A stretch of DNA of 64,000 nucleotides from Clostridia bacterium (GCA_017468115.1 JAFUJS010000023.1:52578-116577); one strand, 5' to 3'. Shown: positions 1 through 9,761, numbered from the stretch's first letter. Numbers and translations are program-made. Notes: generated by a model not told the origin, from the sequence alone.

Positions 1-1995
1 TTATATATGAACGGCGACACTCTGCCGGGAGCCAGCCACCTAAGAAAGGCATTTTATATGTCGGGCTGGGACTGGGCGCCTACACTACCGAATATGGGTA
101 TTTTCCGTCCTGTGGAGCTTTGCTGCTATAACGATGACAGGCTTGGGAATATTGAAATTATTCAGCACCACGAGGATGGCAAAGTTAAGCTGGAGCTTAG
201 CTGTACCACCAAGCACAACCAAGGGGGACTTGATATTTATGTCCAGCTTGATGGCAAGCGTATTCCTTTGGAAAATGGCAGAGGCGAGCTTGTTATTGAA
301 AACCCAAGGCTTTGGTGGCCAAACGGCTACGGTAAGCAGGAGCTTTATGACCTGAGTGTCAGCCTGTGCAAAAACGGCGCTGTCATTGATACACAAAAAA
401 GGAGCATCGGTCTTCGCACAATTACCCTGTGCCAAGAAAAGGACCGGTTCGGTCAGGAATTTTGCTTCCAGGTAAATGGCGTAAAGATATTTGCGATGGG
501 TGCAAATTATGTGCCAATGGACAATCTTATCTCCCGTGATAGCGATGAGCGACTAAAGAGGCTCATTGAGGACTGTATTTTCGCCAATTTTAACTGCATA
601 AGGGTTTGGGGCGGTGCCTTCTACCCCTCCGACTATTTCTACCAGCTATGCGACCAATATGGCCTTGTGGTGTGGCAGGACTTTATGGTTGCCTGCGCAA
701 ACATCCGTCTGACTGACACTATGAAGGAGGAATTTATAGCCGAAGCCACCTACAATGTTAAAAGAATCAGGCACCACGCCTGCCTCGGTCTTTTGTGTGG
801 CAATAATGAAATGGAGGAGGCAATCTGCAATTGGGAATGCGCAGACGGCTTTGACCCTCTTGTGCGCAGCGATTATCTTAAGCTGTATGAGGAAATTTTA
901 CCTACTGTGTGCAGGGAGCATGCGCCCTACATTTCGTACACTCCCTCAAGCCCAACCTCGGGCGGTGGGTTTGACAGCCCACAGGATTACACCCGTGGAG
1001 ATGTGCATTTTTGGAATGTTTGGAACGGCAACTGCGGCTTTGATGAGTACAGAAAGCACAAATTCCGTTTTTGCTCCGAGTATGGCTTTGAAAGCCTGCC
1101 GTCTATAAAAACCATTGATGCATTTTGCCCAAGGAGTGAGCAAAATCTCCTTTCCTACACTATGGAATGCCACCAAAAGCATTGGCACGGAAACGTAAAG
1201 CTCCTTAACTATCTTGCCGAAAAATATCAGCTGCCTAAGGATTTGAAAGCAACCGTTTATGCCTCACAGCTGAACCAAGCGACGGCTATTAAGTACGGTG
1301 TTGAGCATTTTAGGCGTAACCGTGGCTACACAATGGGCTCCATTTATTGGCAGCTTAATGACCCGTGGCCTGTTGCATCCTGGTCCAGCGTTGACTACTA
1401 TGGAAGGTACAAGGCGCTACACTACTTTGCCAAAAAGTTCTATCAGCCTGTGGCTCTCGGAATTTTTAACGAGGACGGACAGGTTACAATAAATGTGGCA
1501 AACGAATCCACCTCTGCCTTTGAGGGCTATATAAAGGTTGGTGTGAAGAAAAACGACCTGTCTACCATTTTTGAGGAAGAAAGGTCCTTCAGGGTTGATA
1601 TGCTTTCCTCGCTTGATGTAGATAGCTTTTCAAACGTTGATTTTGAGGGTCAGCATGATGCATTTTTCTATGCGGAGCTTTATGACAAAGGCGGCACCCT
1701 GCTTGCAAGAGGCACAGAGCTTGGCATTGTACCAAAGCATTTTGATTTTCTTAAGCCTGAAATTAAGATTGAGGCAAATGACACAGAGGGTGGGGTCTTG
1801 CTACTGTTTAGCACAAACGTGCTTGCAAAAAATGTAGAGGTGTCCTTTAAGCACCATGACCTGATTCTTAGCGACAACTACTTTGATTTGATAGGCGATG
1901 AGCCATATGAGGTTTTTGTAAAAACCGATCTTGGCGCTAAGGATCTCGTTAAGGATATTTCTCTGCTTACCGTTTATGATATACCCTTAAGATAA
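1..1995 (+). CDS. Beta-mannosidase, GH2 family (5' end cut by window)
   Basis: Hydrolyses terminal beta-1,4-mannosyl residues from oligosaccharides, probably in the cytoplasm. The frame is open to the window edge, so the N-terminal sugar-binding domain is only partly present. Visible are the GH2 mannosidase signature FYMSGWDWAPTLPNMGIFRP, an Ig-like domain, and the TIM barrel with VWGGAFYPSDYFY. The acid/base Glu is in CGNNE (codon 808-810) and the nucleophile Glu in FCSEYGFES (codon 1078-1080). A C-terminal beta-sandwich follows. It ends two bases before a terminator shared with the convergent GH36 gene. First gene of a glycosidase island. Family assignment is firm; the substrate is inferred from the family. 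Confidence 0.92.
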   Translation, partial: LYMNGDTLPGASHLRKAFYMSGWDWAPTLPNMGIFRPVELCCYNDDRLGNIEIIQHHEDGKVKLELSCTTKHNQGGLDIYVQLDGKRIPLENGRGELVIENPRLWWPNGYGKQELYDLSVSLCKNGAVIDTQKRSIGLRTITLCQEKDRFGQEFCFQVNGVKIFAMGANYVPMDNLISRDSDERLKRLIEDCIFANFNCIRVWGGAFYPSDYFYQLCDQYGLVVWQDFMVACANIRLTDTMKEEFIAEATYNVKRIRHHACLGLLCGNNEMEEAICNWECADGFDPLVRSDYLKLYEEILPTVCREHAPYISYTPSSPTSGGGFDSPQDYTRGDVHFWNVWNGNCGFDEYRKHKFRFCSEYGFESLPSIKTIDAFCPRSEQNLLSYTMECHQKHWHGNVKLLNYLAEKYQLPKDLKATVYASQLNQATAIKYGVEHFRRNRGYTMGSIYWQLNDPWPVASWSSVDYYGRYKALHYFAKKFYQPVALGIFNEDGQVTINVANESTSAFEGYIKVGVKKNDLSTIFEEERSFRVDMLSSLDVDSFSNVDFEGQHDAFFYAELYDKGGTLLARGTELGIVPKHFDFLKPEIKIEANDTEGGVLLLFSTNVLAKNVEVSFKHHDLILSDNYFDLIGDEPYEVFVKTDLGAKDLVKDISLLTVYDIPLR

Positions 1996-1996
1996 G

Positions 1997-2025
1997 AAAA
2001 AGTCGGACACGTGTCCGACTTTTTT
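1997..2025. terminator. Bidirectional intrinsic terminator
   Basis: A near-perfect palindrome (arms AAAAAGTCGGACAC / GTGTCCGACTTTTT) with A/T runs on both sides sits between the convergent beta-mannosidase and alpha-galactosidase genes, so it can end transcription from either side. Confidence 0.9.
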
Positions 2026-2026
2026 G

Positions 2027-3772
2027 TTATTTTTTACAGATTAGCACCTTGCCCAGCTGTGGCTCAAAGTCCTTGAAGGTAATTTCGTTTTCAAAGCTGC
2101 CAAGGCTCTTTTCCTCAAAGAGGTCGTATACCTCTGCCCTGCCGTCGATTTTAACTGTAATGTCCTTTTTGTGCTCATCAAAGTTAAAGAGGTAAATTAT
2201 TGTTTTACCCTCGTCTATTTTAGCTCTGCCGACAGTAAAGCTTGTGTCGTCAAATTCTGCAGCTTTATTAGTTGGTGGCAAGAGCCTTTTTAGCAGAGAA
2301 ATGTTTTCCTTGCTTAGGCGAGAAATGTCGTCTCCCGAAAGCACCATACCGCCCGATGCCATTGTGTATGCGGCATTAAACAGGAAGGCGTTTTTGGAAA
2401 CGTTGCCCTCAACAAGCCTTGGCTCTCCAGCAGGTCCTACAACCTCTACCATTTGGTTTTGTAAAAGCACGGTATCGGGGTCGTTTATCCAAAAGCGCCC
2501 GTGCTGCCAGTTTCTGTTAAAGCACTCTCTGGCAAGCTGAGTGAACTGTGAAAAGCTCCTTTGGTTGTCGTTGGTAACACGCATGCCGTGTACCGCACCG
2601 ATTGAGGGCCACATTGGGGAGTTTCCGCCGAGAATGAAGCTTTCCTTGCCTGTTGCCTCAAAGATGGCATTCATACCCATTTTGAACGCCTCAACGGTTG
2701 TTTTTGTCTTGTCGTATCTGTTGCCGAAGGGTAATGCCTCCCAAACTATGGCATCAAGCTTGAAATACCTTATTTTCCATTCCTTATACATAGTGCTAAA
2801 GACGGTTTTTATGTACTCAAGTACCTCCGGATGGGTGGTATCAAGAATATACCAAGGGGCGCATCTCCAGCCGCCAAAGGTGACTGTACTAGAGTCAAGC
2901 GGCTTGCCCTCGTCGTCCCTTACGAACCAGTCAGGGTGGTCCTTAAATAGCCGAGAGCCGCCCTCTGCAACAAAGGGGGCAACCCAAATTGCAGGCTCAA
3001 AGCCTCTGTCCTTTATATCAAGGCAAACCTTTTTTACCCCACCCTCGAATTTATCGGTAAAGTCAAACCAGTCGCCCCAAAATGCCTGATAGCCGTCGTC
3101 GATTTGAATGTACTTAAGGTCAAGGTGGTTTTCCTTGCAGGCATCTAGGTTATCGTATATATTTTGTGCAGTAATATCGGGTCCGTAAACGAGCCAGGAG
3201 CACCAGCCTGTGGGTATTTCGCCAAATTCCAGCCTTGGGTGGTTTTTCTCTATCGCCCCTGCAAAATTGTTGAGAATTTTGTTTCTTTCGCCCTCTTCAA
3301 TGTAAACCTCTTCAAGGTCTATTGTCGTGCCCGGCTCCACCATAATATGCTCGCCATCCAGGGCAAGCTCCAGCCTGTTTTCGTTAAAGCGAATCCAGCC
3401 GTTAAAGCGATTGCAGGAGCTAAAGCCCAAAAGCAAGGGCATTTGGTTTTCAGGGTAAAAGATTGCCATATTATAAACCTGATTTATTCCCTCCGGCTTT
3501 GGTAGCCTGTAATGGGAATAGTCGCTAAAGGAGCCTATAAGATATGCATCCTTAACCGTGCCGCCATATTGGGAAAGCATATTGTAGCCCTCTCCGTAAA
3601 ACGTGGTGCTTTCGCTAAAGGGCATTTTTGCAGAAAGCAATGTAATGTCCCCTATGGGCTGTGGAAACGGGGAATTGTTTGTTAAAGAAATTTTGCAGGC
3701 ACAGCCCTGCCAATTGTAGCTTAGGACAAGCCCCTCTCTTAGTTCCCTGTTGGGCTGAAAAATATGCTTCAT
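2027..3772 (-). CDS. Alpha-galactosidase-like glycosidase, GH36
   Basis: Clan GH-D enzyme expected to release terminal alpha-linked galactose (possibly alpha-GalNAc). 581 residues, no signal peptide, so cytoplasmic. An N-terminal beta-sandwich is followed by a TIM barrel starting at PTGWCSW (residue about 187). YIQIDDGYQ (221-229) is the GH36 substrate-binding strand, the nucleophile Asp340 is in YFKLDAIVW, and the acid/base Asp402 is in MRVTND. A short C-terminal beta domain closes the protein. It is shorter than the roughly 700-residue GH36 enzymes of lactobacilli, resembling the compact subgroup. It has its own promoter (TTGCAA-17-TATAAT) and shares a terminator with the convergent GH2 gene. 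Exact sugar specificity is uncertain. Confidence 0.88.
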   Translation of the reverse strand: MKHIFQPNRELREGLVLSYNWQGCACKISLTNNSPFPQPIGDITLLSAKMPFSESTTFYGEGYNMLSQYGGTVKDAYLIGSFSDYSHYRLPKPEGINQVYNMAIFYPENQMPLLLGFSSCNRFNGWIRFNENRLELALDGEHIMVEPGTTIDLEEVYIEEGERNKILNNFAGAIEKNHPRLEFGEIPTGWCSWLVYGPDITAQNIYDNLDACKENHLDLKYIQIDDGYQAFWGDWFDFTDKFEGGVKKVCLDIKDRGFEPAIWVAPFVAEGGSRLFKDHPDWFVRDDEGKPLDSSTVTFGGWRCAPWYILDTTHPEVLEYIKTVFSTMYKEWKIRYFKLDAIVWEALPFGNRYDKTKTTVEAFKMGMNAIFEATGKESFILGGNSPMWPSIGAVHGMRVTNDNQRSFSQFTQLARECFNRNWQHGRFWINDPDTVLLQNQMVEVVGPAGEPRLVEGNVSKNAFLFNAAYTMASGGMVLSGDDISRLSKENISLLKRLLPPTNKAAEFDDTSFTVGRAKIDEGKTIIYLFNFDEHKKDITVKIDGRAEVYDLFEEKSLGSFENEITFKDFEPQLGKVLICKK

Positions 3773-3804
3773 TTTTTGTCTCCTTAATGTCCTTATTTAC
3801 CTTG

Positions 3805-3833
3805 ATTATACAATATATTTTTATCAATTGCAA
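3805..3833 (-). promoter_or_regulatory. Promoter of the GH36 gene
   Basis: On the minus strand: -35 TTGCAA (3828-3833), 17-bp spacer, -10 TATAAT (3805-3810), about 30 bp before the start codon. Confidence 0.8.
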
Positions 3834-3867
3834 CAAAAAAAGAACAGGCATGTGCCTGTTCCTTTTT
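3834..3867 (-). terminator. Terminator of the surface clan-A hydrolase gene
   Basis: Inverted repeat GAACAGGCA / TGCCTGTTC with a 2-nt loop, followed on the minus strand by a run of T. It lies directly after the stop codon of the gene at 3869-7480 and overlaps the upstream edge of the GH36 promoter. Confidence 0.85.
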
Positions 3868-3868
3868 A

Positions 3869-6800
3869 TTAGTCTACTACAACGTAGATTGGGTTTTCGG
3901 AAACGTTTACGGTTACGTAGCCAAGTCCGTCCGGCTCAAGCTCGGTCTTAACGCCGTCAACGTCGTTGTTTACTGCCTCAACCAAGGTTGCGCTCTCGCC
4001 GTCGATTCTTAGCTTATAGCCGTCGTGATGTGTACCGTCAGAAGTTGGGCACCAAAGTGCATATGCGGTTTTGCCGTCCTCGGTCTTGTACTCATAAATC
4101 CAAACATTTTCGTCGTACGCCTCAATCTTCTGATTGAAGGTGTAGCTGCCAAGTGTGTTCTTTAATGTGTAGAGATAGAAATATGAGTCCTTCTTATACT
4201 CAACGATGTTGCCGTTTTCGTCGTACTTGAAGCCGATAACACCTGAGGTTGCAAACTTACCAACTGCCTCCTCGTCTACTGCGTTATAAGTGTTTTCACA
4301 CATATACATAGTAGCCTTGTCAATTCCAGCTGCGGAAAGAAGAATGTATGTACGAGTCAGCCACATAGCCTGTACCTGCTTGCCTGTGTAGTCGCCATAA
4401 GCATGAGCGGCATTTGTGGAGCCGTAGCTTTGGTTAGTTTCCCAACCGAACTCTGTAATCCAAACCTCTTTATCAGTGTAGTACTTATCTCTGATTTCAA
4501 CAAGCTGTGAAAGTGTGCCAACAATGTCAGCCTCCTCGGGGCTAATGCCCTGATAGCCAACGTTACCTGTTGGGAGTGTAACCTGCTTACTCATATATTG
4601 GTGTACGTTAAAGGCGTCAAGCGCGGTTTTGCCGTCCTCTCTGTTTGCCTTCATCCAATAAAGCATTGCTGTTACATATTCGTTGCTTGTGCCTGAAATA
4701 CCAGCCATTGCAACCTTCATAAGAGGGTCTGCATTTTTAACACCAAGGTGGTAGCCATAGTCAGAGGTATCAGAGGTTAGTGTACGGCAATGTCCGTCGT
4801 AGCCTGCTGATGTGAGTGCCGCCAGCTGATATGCGGAATAGTAATTGTGAATACCGTTCCATACGCCCTCAGGCTCATTACCAAGCTCCATCCACTCAAT
4901 GTAGCCAAGTCCAACCTTAGCCTCGCCTGTTGTATGCTCTCTTGCAATATTCAAAAGGGTTGTTGATGCGCTGTTACCATAACGAGCAGCAAATCCGAAC
5001 ATTGCGTCTGCATACTGGAAATATGTATTTGCATCAAACTTCTCCCAAAAGTCGGCTCTTACAAAGCTGTTGCCGTCCTTAATCAGCATTCCGCTTGAGT
5101 CAACCTTGTTAGATAGGCTTGTGCCCGTCATGTCCCATTGGAAGCATGGAATTACGTTAATGCCTGCCTCAAAGTAGGACTTATATGCCTCGTCAAAGTT
5201 ACCCATTTGGGTCTGGAAGGCTGATGCCTCACCAGGGTACTTATTAAAGCTATATGTCCAGCCAACGTTATGATATTCTCTCAGAACTGTTGAACAAATA
5301 ACCGAATCAACAGGTGTGTTACCTGCGCCTACGGCAACAAAGCCGCACATGCCCATCATTTCGCCGATGGTTGGGTACTTCCTCTTTTCGGTGGAAATCT
5401 TGTCGCCATCGCCGTTTTGATAGCCCTTAACCATCATTTCGTACGGAGCCTCACCATCCTTGAACACAACCTGAACGTATCTTGTTGTTTCGCCAATGGC
5501 AACCTCATTCCAGCCTGCGGCGGAAACGAAGGTGGCTGTGCCGTCCCATTCACTATCTGCAGCCATAAAGTCAACAGGAGCTGTTGACCATCTAACCTTT
5601 ACACTCTTGCCTGCCTCGGCATAATAGAAATATGCCTTGCTGATGTAGTGCTTATATTCAAGGTCTACAATTGGGGAAAGGTTGGAGCCGTAAAGAACTG
5701 TATCGCTTGAATCTGTAAATATTTTTGCAAGCATGGTTTCGGGCACACTTGTGCCGTTTAGGTATTCATCTCCCTGCTCGTCAAACATGTTGGCAAAGGA
5801 ATTTAACACCTCGCCGTGGTAAACCTTGGCAGAATGATAATCAATAGGAACTATCTTATCTCCGCCAACTCTGATGGTTGAAACGTTACCATAGTTATTA
5901 CCATAGTATGGGCGAACCGCTACATAGTAGCAATTATCAAGCCCTACGGAAAGATTAAGGGTAGCGCTAAGCTGTGCGGAGCCTGTTACAGACGCCTCAA
6001 GCGTTGTTGCGCTTTGGAAATTGTCGTTTGTAATTTCAGAGGTGCTGTATCTTATCTCATAGCTTACCGGGTCGTTATATACGTTGAATTTTATTGTTAC
6101 TGTATCGCTTGTTATGCTATCAACACGAAGATATTTAACGTCCTCAAGTGTAAGCGGAGAAAGCTCTATGTACTCGGTTTGCTTACAGCCGATGCATTGA
6201 TATACCGCCTCGCCACCGTCGGAAAGGGTTGGTGCCTTTACGTAGGTCTTGAATCTTGCATAGATATGACCCTTGTGCTCAATGGTTTTCCTTGTATAGT
6301 AGCCACACTCATAGGAGCAGTAGTATTCAGCCTTTCCATCGGTTTCACAGGTTGCGGCAACGTAGTCTTTTTCCACGCTGTAATCGTGGTCAACCTTTGG
6401 CATATAGTAGCCCTTTGTAGCACCGCAGAAGCAAGCATAATTTGCCTCTCCTCTGGTTTGACAGGTTGAGGGCTTCATAATCTCTGCAATTTCTCTGTAA
6501 TCGTGGCCGCTATGCGGAAGTCTAACATCCGGCTTTGCGGCATGAATTTCCAGCTCGGAAACCTTGAAATATTGATAATTGTCCTTGTTGTTGGTAATTT
6601 CAATTTCAATGGTGTATGCCTGAACGGCTTGACCCTCAAAAACAGTATGCTTTTGACCCTCGCCACCATAAGCGGAGCCGTTAGCATTTATGGTTTTGGT
6701 TACCTTTGTGCTGCCTGCCGCATTTTTAACCCTTACTGTTGCAAAGGTGTAGTTGCCTGCGGTGTAAATGTAGAAGTCCTTCAAAATCATTTCCTGTGAA

Positions 6801-7480
6801 AGGGTGATTACAAGCTTATCTCCTACATAGCCAAACCAGTCGTCGCCTGCATTGTAGATGCCTGCTGTATTCTTGTTACCGTCAAGCACCTTGTATCTGT
6901 TTCCCTCTGCAGGGTTATATTCATCTGTTGTAACCTCATATGTGTCCTTTCTTGTAAGGACAGATGTTGTCAGCGCCGGCAGATTTTCTGTATTTTCAAG
7001 TCCGCAAAGCGTGCATCTGAACACTGCGCTTCCCGAGGAGCCTATAGACGGAGTTTTTACAACCTTCACAAGTGTATCGTTTTGGTGAACATTAGACACA
7101 GGAATAATGTTTTGAGCCTTGATTACAGCATTACAAACACTGCAATGGGAGCCCTCTGTCTTACCTGTGGTTTTACAGGTTGCCTCTATCGCTTCGTCGA
7201 TAACCTCTGTATGTCCTGTCTTTGGCTCTGGCCTTCTTCTGGAGTAGCTGCAGTTTTTACACCGCTGAATAAATGTGCCTGTTCTTGTGCAGGTGGCAGA
7301 AAGAACTTCTTCCCATTCGCCCAAATCGTGCTGAACGCAGGTTGTGCCTGAGCCGGAGCCCGAATCCTGTGTACCCCCTCCCGTGTCGGTTGTGTCCGGT
7401 GGGGTGTCCCCGCCGCCACAGGAAACCAATACAAATAGCATTGCAAGCACCATAACAAGTGCCAATATAACCTTTTTCAT
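3869..7480 (-). CDS. Surface lipoprotein: Cys-rich repeats, discoidin-like, Fn3-like and clan GH-A catalytic domain
   Basis: 1203-residue predicted lipoprotein: signal peptide with lipobox LVSC and acylated Cys21, then a low-complexity Gly/Thr linker. Residues about 45-170 and 335-440 hold CxxC-bearing repeats of the TC..TG....C..C type. They flank an F5/8 (discoidin)-like sandwich (about 175-320). An Fn3-like domain (about 440-545) and a second discoidin-like module (about 560-680) follow. The C-terminal TIM barrel has Glu869 in WMELGNEPEG (acid/base) and Glu1010 in VWITEFGWE (nucleophile), the clan GH-A pattern seen in GH39/GH5-like enzymes. It would act at the cell surface on a polysaccharide, feeding the intracellular enzymes nearby. 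The GH family number and substrate cannot be fixed by eye. Confidence 0.75.
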   Translation of the reverse strand: MKKVILALVMVLAMLFVLVSCGGGDTPPDTTDTGGGTQDSGSGSGTTCVQHDLGEWEEVLSATCTRTGTFIQRCKNCSYSRRRPEPKTGHTEVIDEAIEATCKTTGKTEGSHCSVCNAVIKAQNIIPVSNVHQNDTLVKVVKTPSIGSSGSAVFRCTLCGLENTENLPALTTSVLTRKDTYEVTTDEYNPAEGNRYKVLDGNKNTAGIYNAGDDWFGYVGDKLVITLSQEMILKDFYIYTAGNYTFATVRVKNAAGSTKVTKTINANGSAYGGEGQKHTVFEGQAVQAYTIEIEITNNKDNYQYFKVSELEIHAAKPDVRLPHSGHDYREIAEIMKPSTCQTRGEANYACFCGATKGYYMPKVDHDYSVEKDYVAATCETDGKAEYYCSYECGYYTRKTIEHKGHIYARFKTYVKAPTLSDGGEAVYQCIGCKQTEYIELSPLTLEDVKYLRVDSITSDTVTIKFNVYNDPVSYEIRYSTSEITNDNFQSATTLEASVTGSAQLSATLNLSVGLDNCYYVAVRPYYGNNYGNVSTIRVGGDKIVPIDYHSAKVYHGEVLNSFANMFDEQGDEYLNGTSVPETMLAKIFTDSSDTVLYGSNLSPIVDLEYKHYISKAYFYYAEAGKSVKVRWSTAPVDFMAADSEWDGTATFVSAAGWNEVAIGETTRYVQVVFKDGEAPYEMMVKGYQNGDGDKISTEKRKYPTIGEMMGMCGFVAVGAGNTPVDSVICSTVLREYHNVGWTYSFNKYPGEASAFQTQMGNFDEAYKSYFEAGINVIPCFQWDMTGTSLSNKVDSSGMLIKDGNSFVRADFWEKFDANTYFQYADAMFGFAARYGNSASTTLLNIAREHTTGEAKVGLGYIEWMELGNEPEGVWNGIHNYYSAYQLAALTSAGYDGHCRTLTSDTSDYGYHLGVKNADPLMKVAMAGISGTSNEYVTAMLYWMKANREDGKTALDAFNVHQYMSKQVTLPTGNVGYQGISPEEADIVGTLSQLVEIRDKYYTDKEVWITEFGWETNQSYGSTNAAHAYGDYTGKQVQAMWLTRTYILLSAAGIDKATMYMCENTYNAVDEEAVGKFATSGVIGFKYDENGNIVEYKKDSYFYLYTLKNTLGSYTFNQKIEAYDENVWIYEYKTEDGKTAYALWCPTSDGTHHDGYKLRIDGESATLVEAVNNDVDGVKTELEPDGLGYVTVNVSENPIYVVVD

Positions 7481-7516
7481 TTGTTTCTCCTTCGTGCTGA
7501 GTTATATGTTACGTCA

Positions 7517-7545
7517 ATTATAACATAATATTCCCACATAATCAA
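7517..7545 (-). promoter_or_regulatory. Promoter of the surface clan-A hydrolase gene
   Basis: Minus strand -35 TTGATT (7540-7545), 17-bp spacer, -10 TATAAT (7517-7522). An AAGGAGAAACAA ribosome site precedes the ATG. Confidence 0.82.
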
Positions 7546-7565
7546 CAAAATTTAGTAAAAGTTTA

Positions 7566-7596
7566 CAAAAAATAAAGGTCGGTAAAAATTCCGACC
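7566..7596 (-). terminator. Terminator of the ABC-F gene
   Basis: Minus-strand hairpin GGTCGG / CCGACC with an 8-nt loop followed by TTTATTTTTT, immediately after the ABC-F stop codon. Confidence 0.75.
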
Positions 7597-9489
7597 CTAT
7601 TTTAATGCGTTTTCTAAGGCTTCGCATTCCTCAAGTAGCTCAAGCAGACGTTCCTCCAGCTCCTCAATTTCTTGTGAAATTGCCATAAGCCTTTCGTAGT
7701 CGCTTTGGTTTTCCTCCTTGCCTTGCTCCTTGGTTTTTTCGTCTATCTCCGCCTCCAGCTGAGAAATAAGCTCATAAACCTTGCTTAGCCTGCGCTCCTG
7801 CCTTGCCCTTTCCTTGGACCTTTGGTAGTCGTCCTTACCCTTGGGTGCTTTTGGCTCCTCTTTGGCAGAATTTGGCAAAATGGTGGACAACGTGTCTTTC
7901 TTTTCCAAATATTCCGTGTAGGTAAATGGCAAAAATTTTGCCTCATTTCCATCAAAGACGATAAGGCTGTCTGCTATTTTCTTTATGAAATATCTGTCGT
8001 GGGAAACAAACAAAATCGTGCCCTCAAATTGGCTAAGCATATTCTCAAGCGCTTCCTTACCTATCATATCCATATGGTTTGTCGGCTCGTCAAGAATTAA
8101 GAAATTTGGTCTTTCTTGAAGTATCTTTGCAAGGGCAAGGCGCACACGCTCTCCGCCTGAAAGCATATCTACCCTTTTGAACACATCGTCCTGTGTGAAC
8201 AAAAATGCTCCCAAGGCACCCCTAGCCTCGGTTTCTGTAAGTCTTGGAAAGCTGTCCCAAAGCTCGTCAAGAACTGTTTTATTACTGCTTGTCTGCATCA
8301 TTTGCTGGTCAAAGTAGCCCACATCCACCTGATAACCAAGAGAAAAGTCGCCACCCAGCTTAGGCAGTATGCCGACAATGGTTTTAAGCAATGTTGACTT
8401 GCCAAGTCCATTGCCACCGATAATGCCGATTCTCTGCTTTTTGTACTGCGTAAAACTTACCTTGGCAAGAGGAGTAACATAGCCGATTTCCAGGTCCTTT
8501 ACAACCAAAACCTCCTTACCCGTGTCTCGTTTTGGGGTTAGGGTTGCCTTAAAGGTGCGTGTATCAAAGCGCATTGGCTCCTCGATTTTTTCCATATGCT
8601 CTATCTGCTTCATTTTAGAGTCTGTCATGGAAACCTTGGTTGGTGTATCTCTGAATCTTTCTATTAAAGCCTCCAGCCTGCTCATCTCCGCCTGCTGCTT
8701 TTTGTACGCCTTCAACTCTCTTTCGTAGCTTTCCTCCTTTTCTTTTACAAAGGCGGTGTAGTTGCCCACATATCGCTTAGTGATTCCGTGCTCAATTTCG
8801 TAAACAACATCTGCGATTTTGTCAATGAACATTCTATCGTGAGAAACTAAAACTATTGCTTTTTTGTATTCCTTCAGGTAGCCCTCAAGCCACTCGAGGG
8901 TGGTTATGTCAAGGTGGTTTGTCGGCTCGTCAAGAAGCAAGATATCGGGCTTCAAAAGCAGGAGCTTTACAAAGGCCAGCTTTGTAAGCTGACCGCCTGA
9001 AAAGGTAGACAAGGCTCTTTCTCTGTCCTTTGGCAAAAAGCCGAATTTGGTAAAGAGCAGGTTATATTCCTTTTCGTAAAAATAGCCGTCCTCTCCCTGT
9101 AAATCCTCTTGCAGCCTGTTAAGCTCATTAATAAGGGAAATTTCCTCGGAATGCTTTAGTATTTCTATAAGCTCCTCTACCCTTTGCCTTTTTTGAATAA
9201 CGTGGGCAAAGGTGCCCTTCATTTCCTCATCAACGGTTTTATTAAGGTCGGAAAATGCGCCTTGGCTAAGGTAGCCGATTTTTGCCTTGCCGTTTTTGAT
9301 AAGACAAGTGTCCTCGCCGTTTTTTGTTAGCTCCACCTGACCTAAAATAAGCTTAAGAAGGGTGGTTTTGCCACAGCCGTTTCTGCCAACGACAGCAATT
9401 TTTTCGTTTCCACGGATTTCAAAATCAATTTTAGAAAGCACCTTTTCAGCGCCCAGCTCCACCGAGCCGTTTTTTATTTGAAACAGCAT
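7597..9489 (-). CDS. ABC-F family ATPase
   Basis: Soluble twin-cassette ATPase that works on ribosomes (translation factor or ribosome protection), not a transporter, since no membrane segments occur. Cassette 1 has Walker A GRNGCGKT (35-42), signature FSGGQ and Walker B LLLDEPTNHLD. Cassette 2 has Walker A GGNGLGKST, LSGGE and LILDEPTNHMD. The interdomain linker is the charged helical P-site tRNA interaction motif region. The C-terminus (about 560-630) is a charged coiled coil rich in Glu/Lys. 630 residues fits the YdiF/Uup-type members. It has its own promoter and terminator. It might give antibiotic resistance, but the sequence does not show which subfamily it belongs to. Confidence 0.93.
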   Translation of the reverse strand: MLFQIKNGSVELGAEKVLSKIDFEIRGNEKIAVVGRNGCGKTTLLKLILGQVELTKNGEDTCLIKNGKAKIGYLSQGAFSDLNKTVDEEMKGTFAHVIQKRQRVEELIEILKHSEEISLINELNRLQEDLQGEDGYFYEKEYNLLFTKFGFLPKDRERALSTFSGGQLTKLAFVKLLLLKPDILLLDEPTNHLDITTLEWLEGYLKEYKKAIVLVSHDRMFIDKIADVVYEIEHGITKRYVGNYTAFVKEKEESYERELKAYKKQQAEMSRLEALIERFRDTPTKVSMTDSKMKQIEHMEKIEEPMRFDTRTFKATLTPKRDTGKEVLVVKDLEIGYVTPLAKVSFTQYKKQRIGIIGGNGLGKSTLLKTIVGILPKLGGDFSLGYQVDVGYFDQQMMQTSSNKTVLDELWDSFPRLTETEARGALGAFLFTQDDVFKRVDMLSGGERVRLALAKILQERPNFLILDEPTNHMDMIGKEALENMLSQFEGTILFVSHDRYFIKKIADSLIVFDGNEAKFLPFTYTEYLEKKDTLSTILPNSAKEEPKAPKGKDDYQRSKERARQERRLSKVYELISQLEAEIDEKTKEQGKEENQSDYERLMAISQEIEELEERLLELLEECEALENALK

Positions 9490-9515
9490 AGCATATCCCT
9501 CCTTTTTCTTTAACG

Positions 9516-9544
9516 GTTATATTATAGTGTTTGAAAACGGTCAA
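9516..9544 (-). promoter_or_regulatory. Promoter of the ABC-F gene
   Basis: Minus strand -35 TTGACC (9539-9544), 17-bp spacer, -10 TATAAC (9516-9521); the leader before the start codon is short. Confidence 0.65.
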
Positions 9545-9701
9545 AGACCGTTAGTGATTCAAGCCAGCGGCGCAGAAGCGCCTTTTAGCCATCAATGAAA
9601 GCACCGCAATAAATACAAATTATTACCCCAATAAATATGGATTTATTGATACAAGGTGTTTTAATTATAGCATCTTGTCTTCAATATTTCAATGGTGCTT
9701 A
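9545..9701. other. Intergenic spacer with two small hairpins
   Basis: Gene-free AT-rich stretch between the divergent ABC-F and GH78-like genes. It holds a GGCGC-AGAA-GCGCC hairpin followed by TTTT (9569-9586) and a perfect CAATAAAT-ATGG-ATTTATTG inverted repeat (9629-9648), about 55 bp upstream of the GH78-like -35 box, which could be an operator. Nothing else is recognisable. Confidence 0.4.
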
Positions 9702-9730
9702 TTGATTTTGCCACCTGAAAATGGTATAAT
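9702..9730 (+). promoter_or_regulatory. Promoter of the GH78-like gene
   Basis: -35 TTGATT (9702-9707), 17-bp spacer, -10 TATAAT (9725-9730). The block ATTGATTTTGCCACC covering the -35 is nearly repeated at the GH29 promoter (14458 onward). Confidence 0.85.
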
Positions 9731-9761
9731 ATTCCCAACAATTTACTTACGGAGATAAGCT

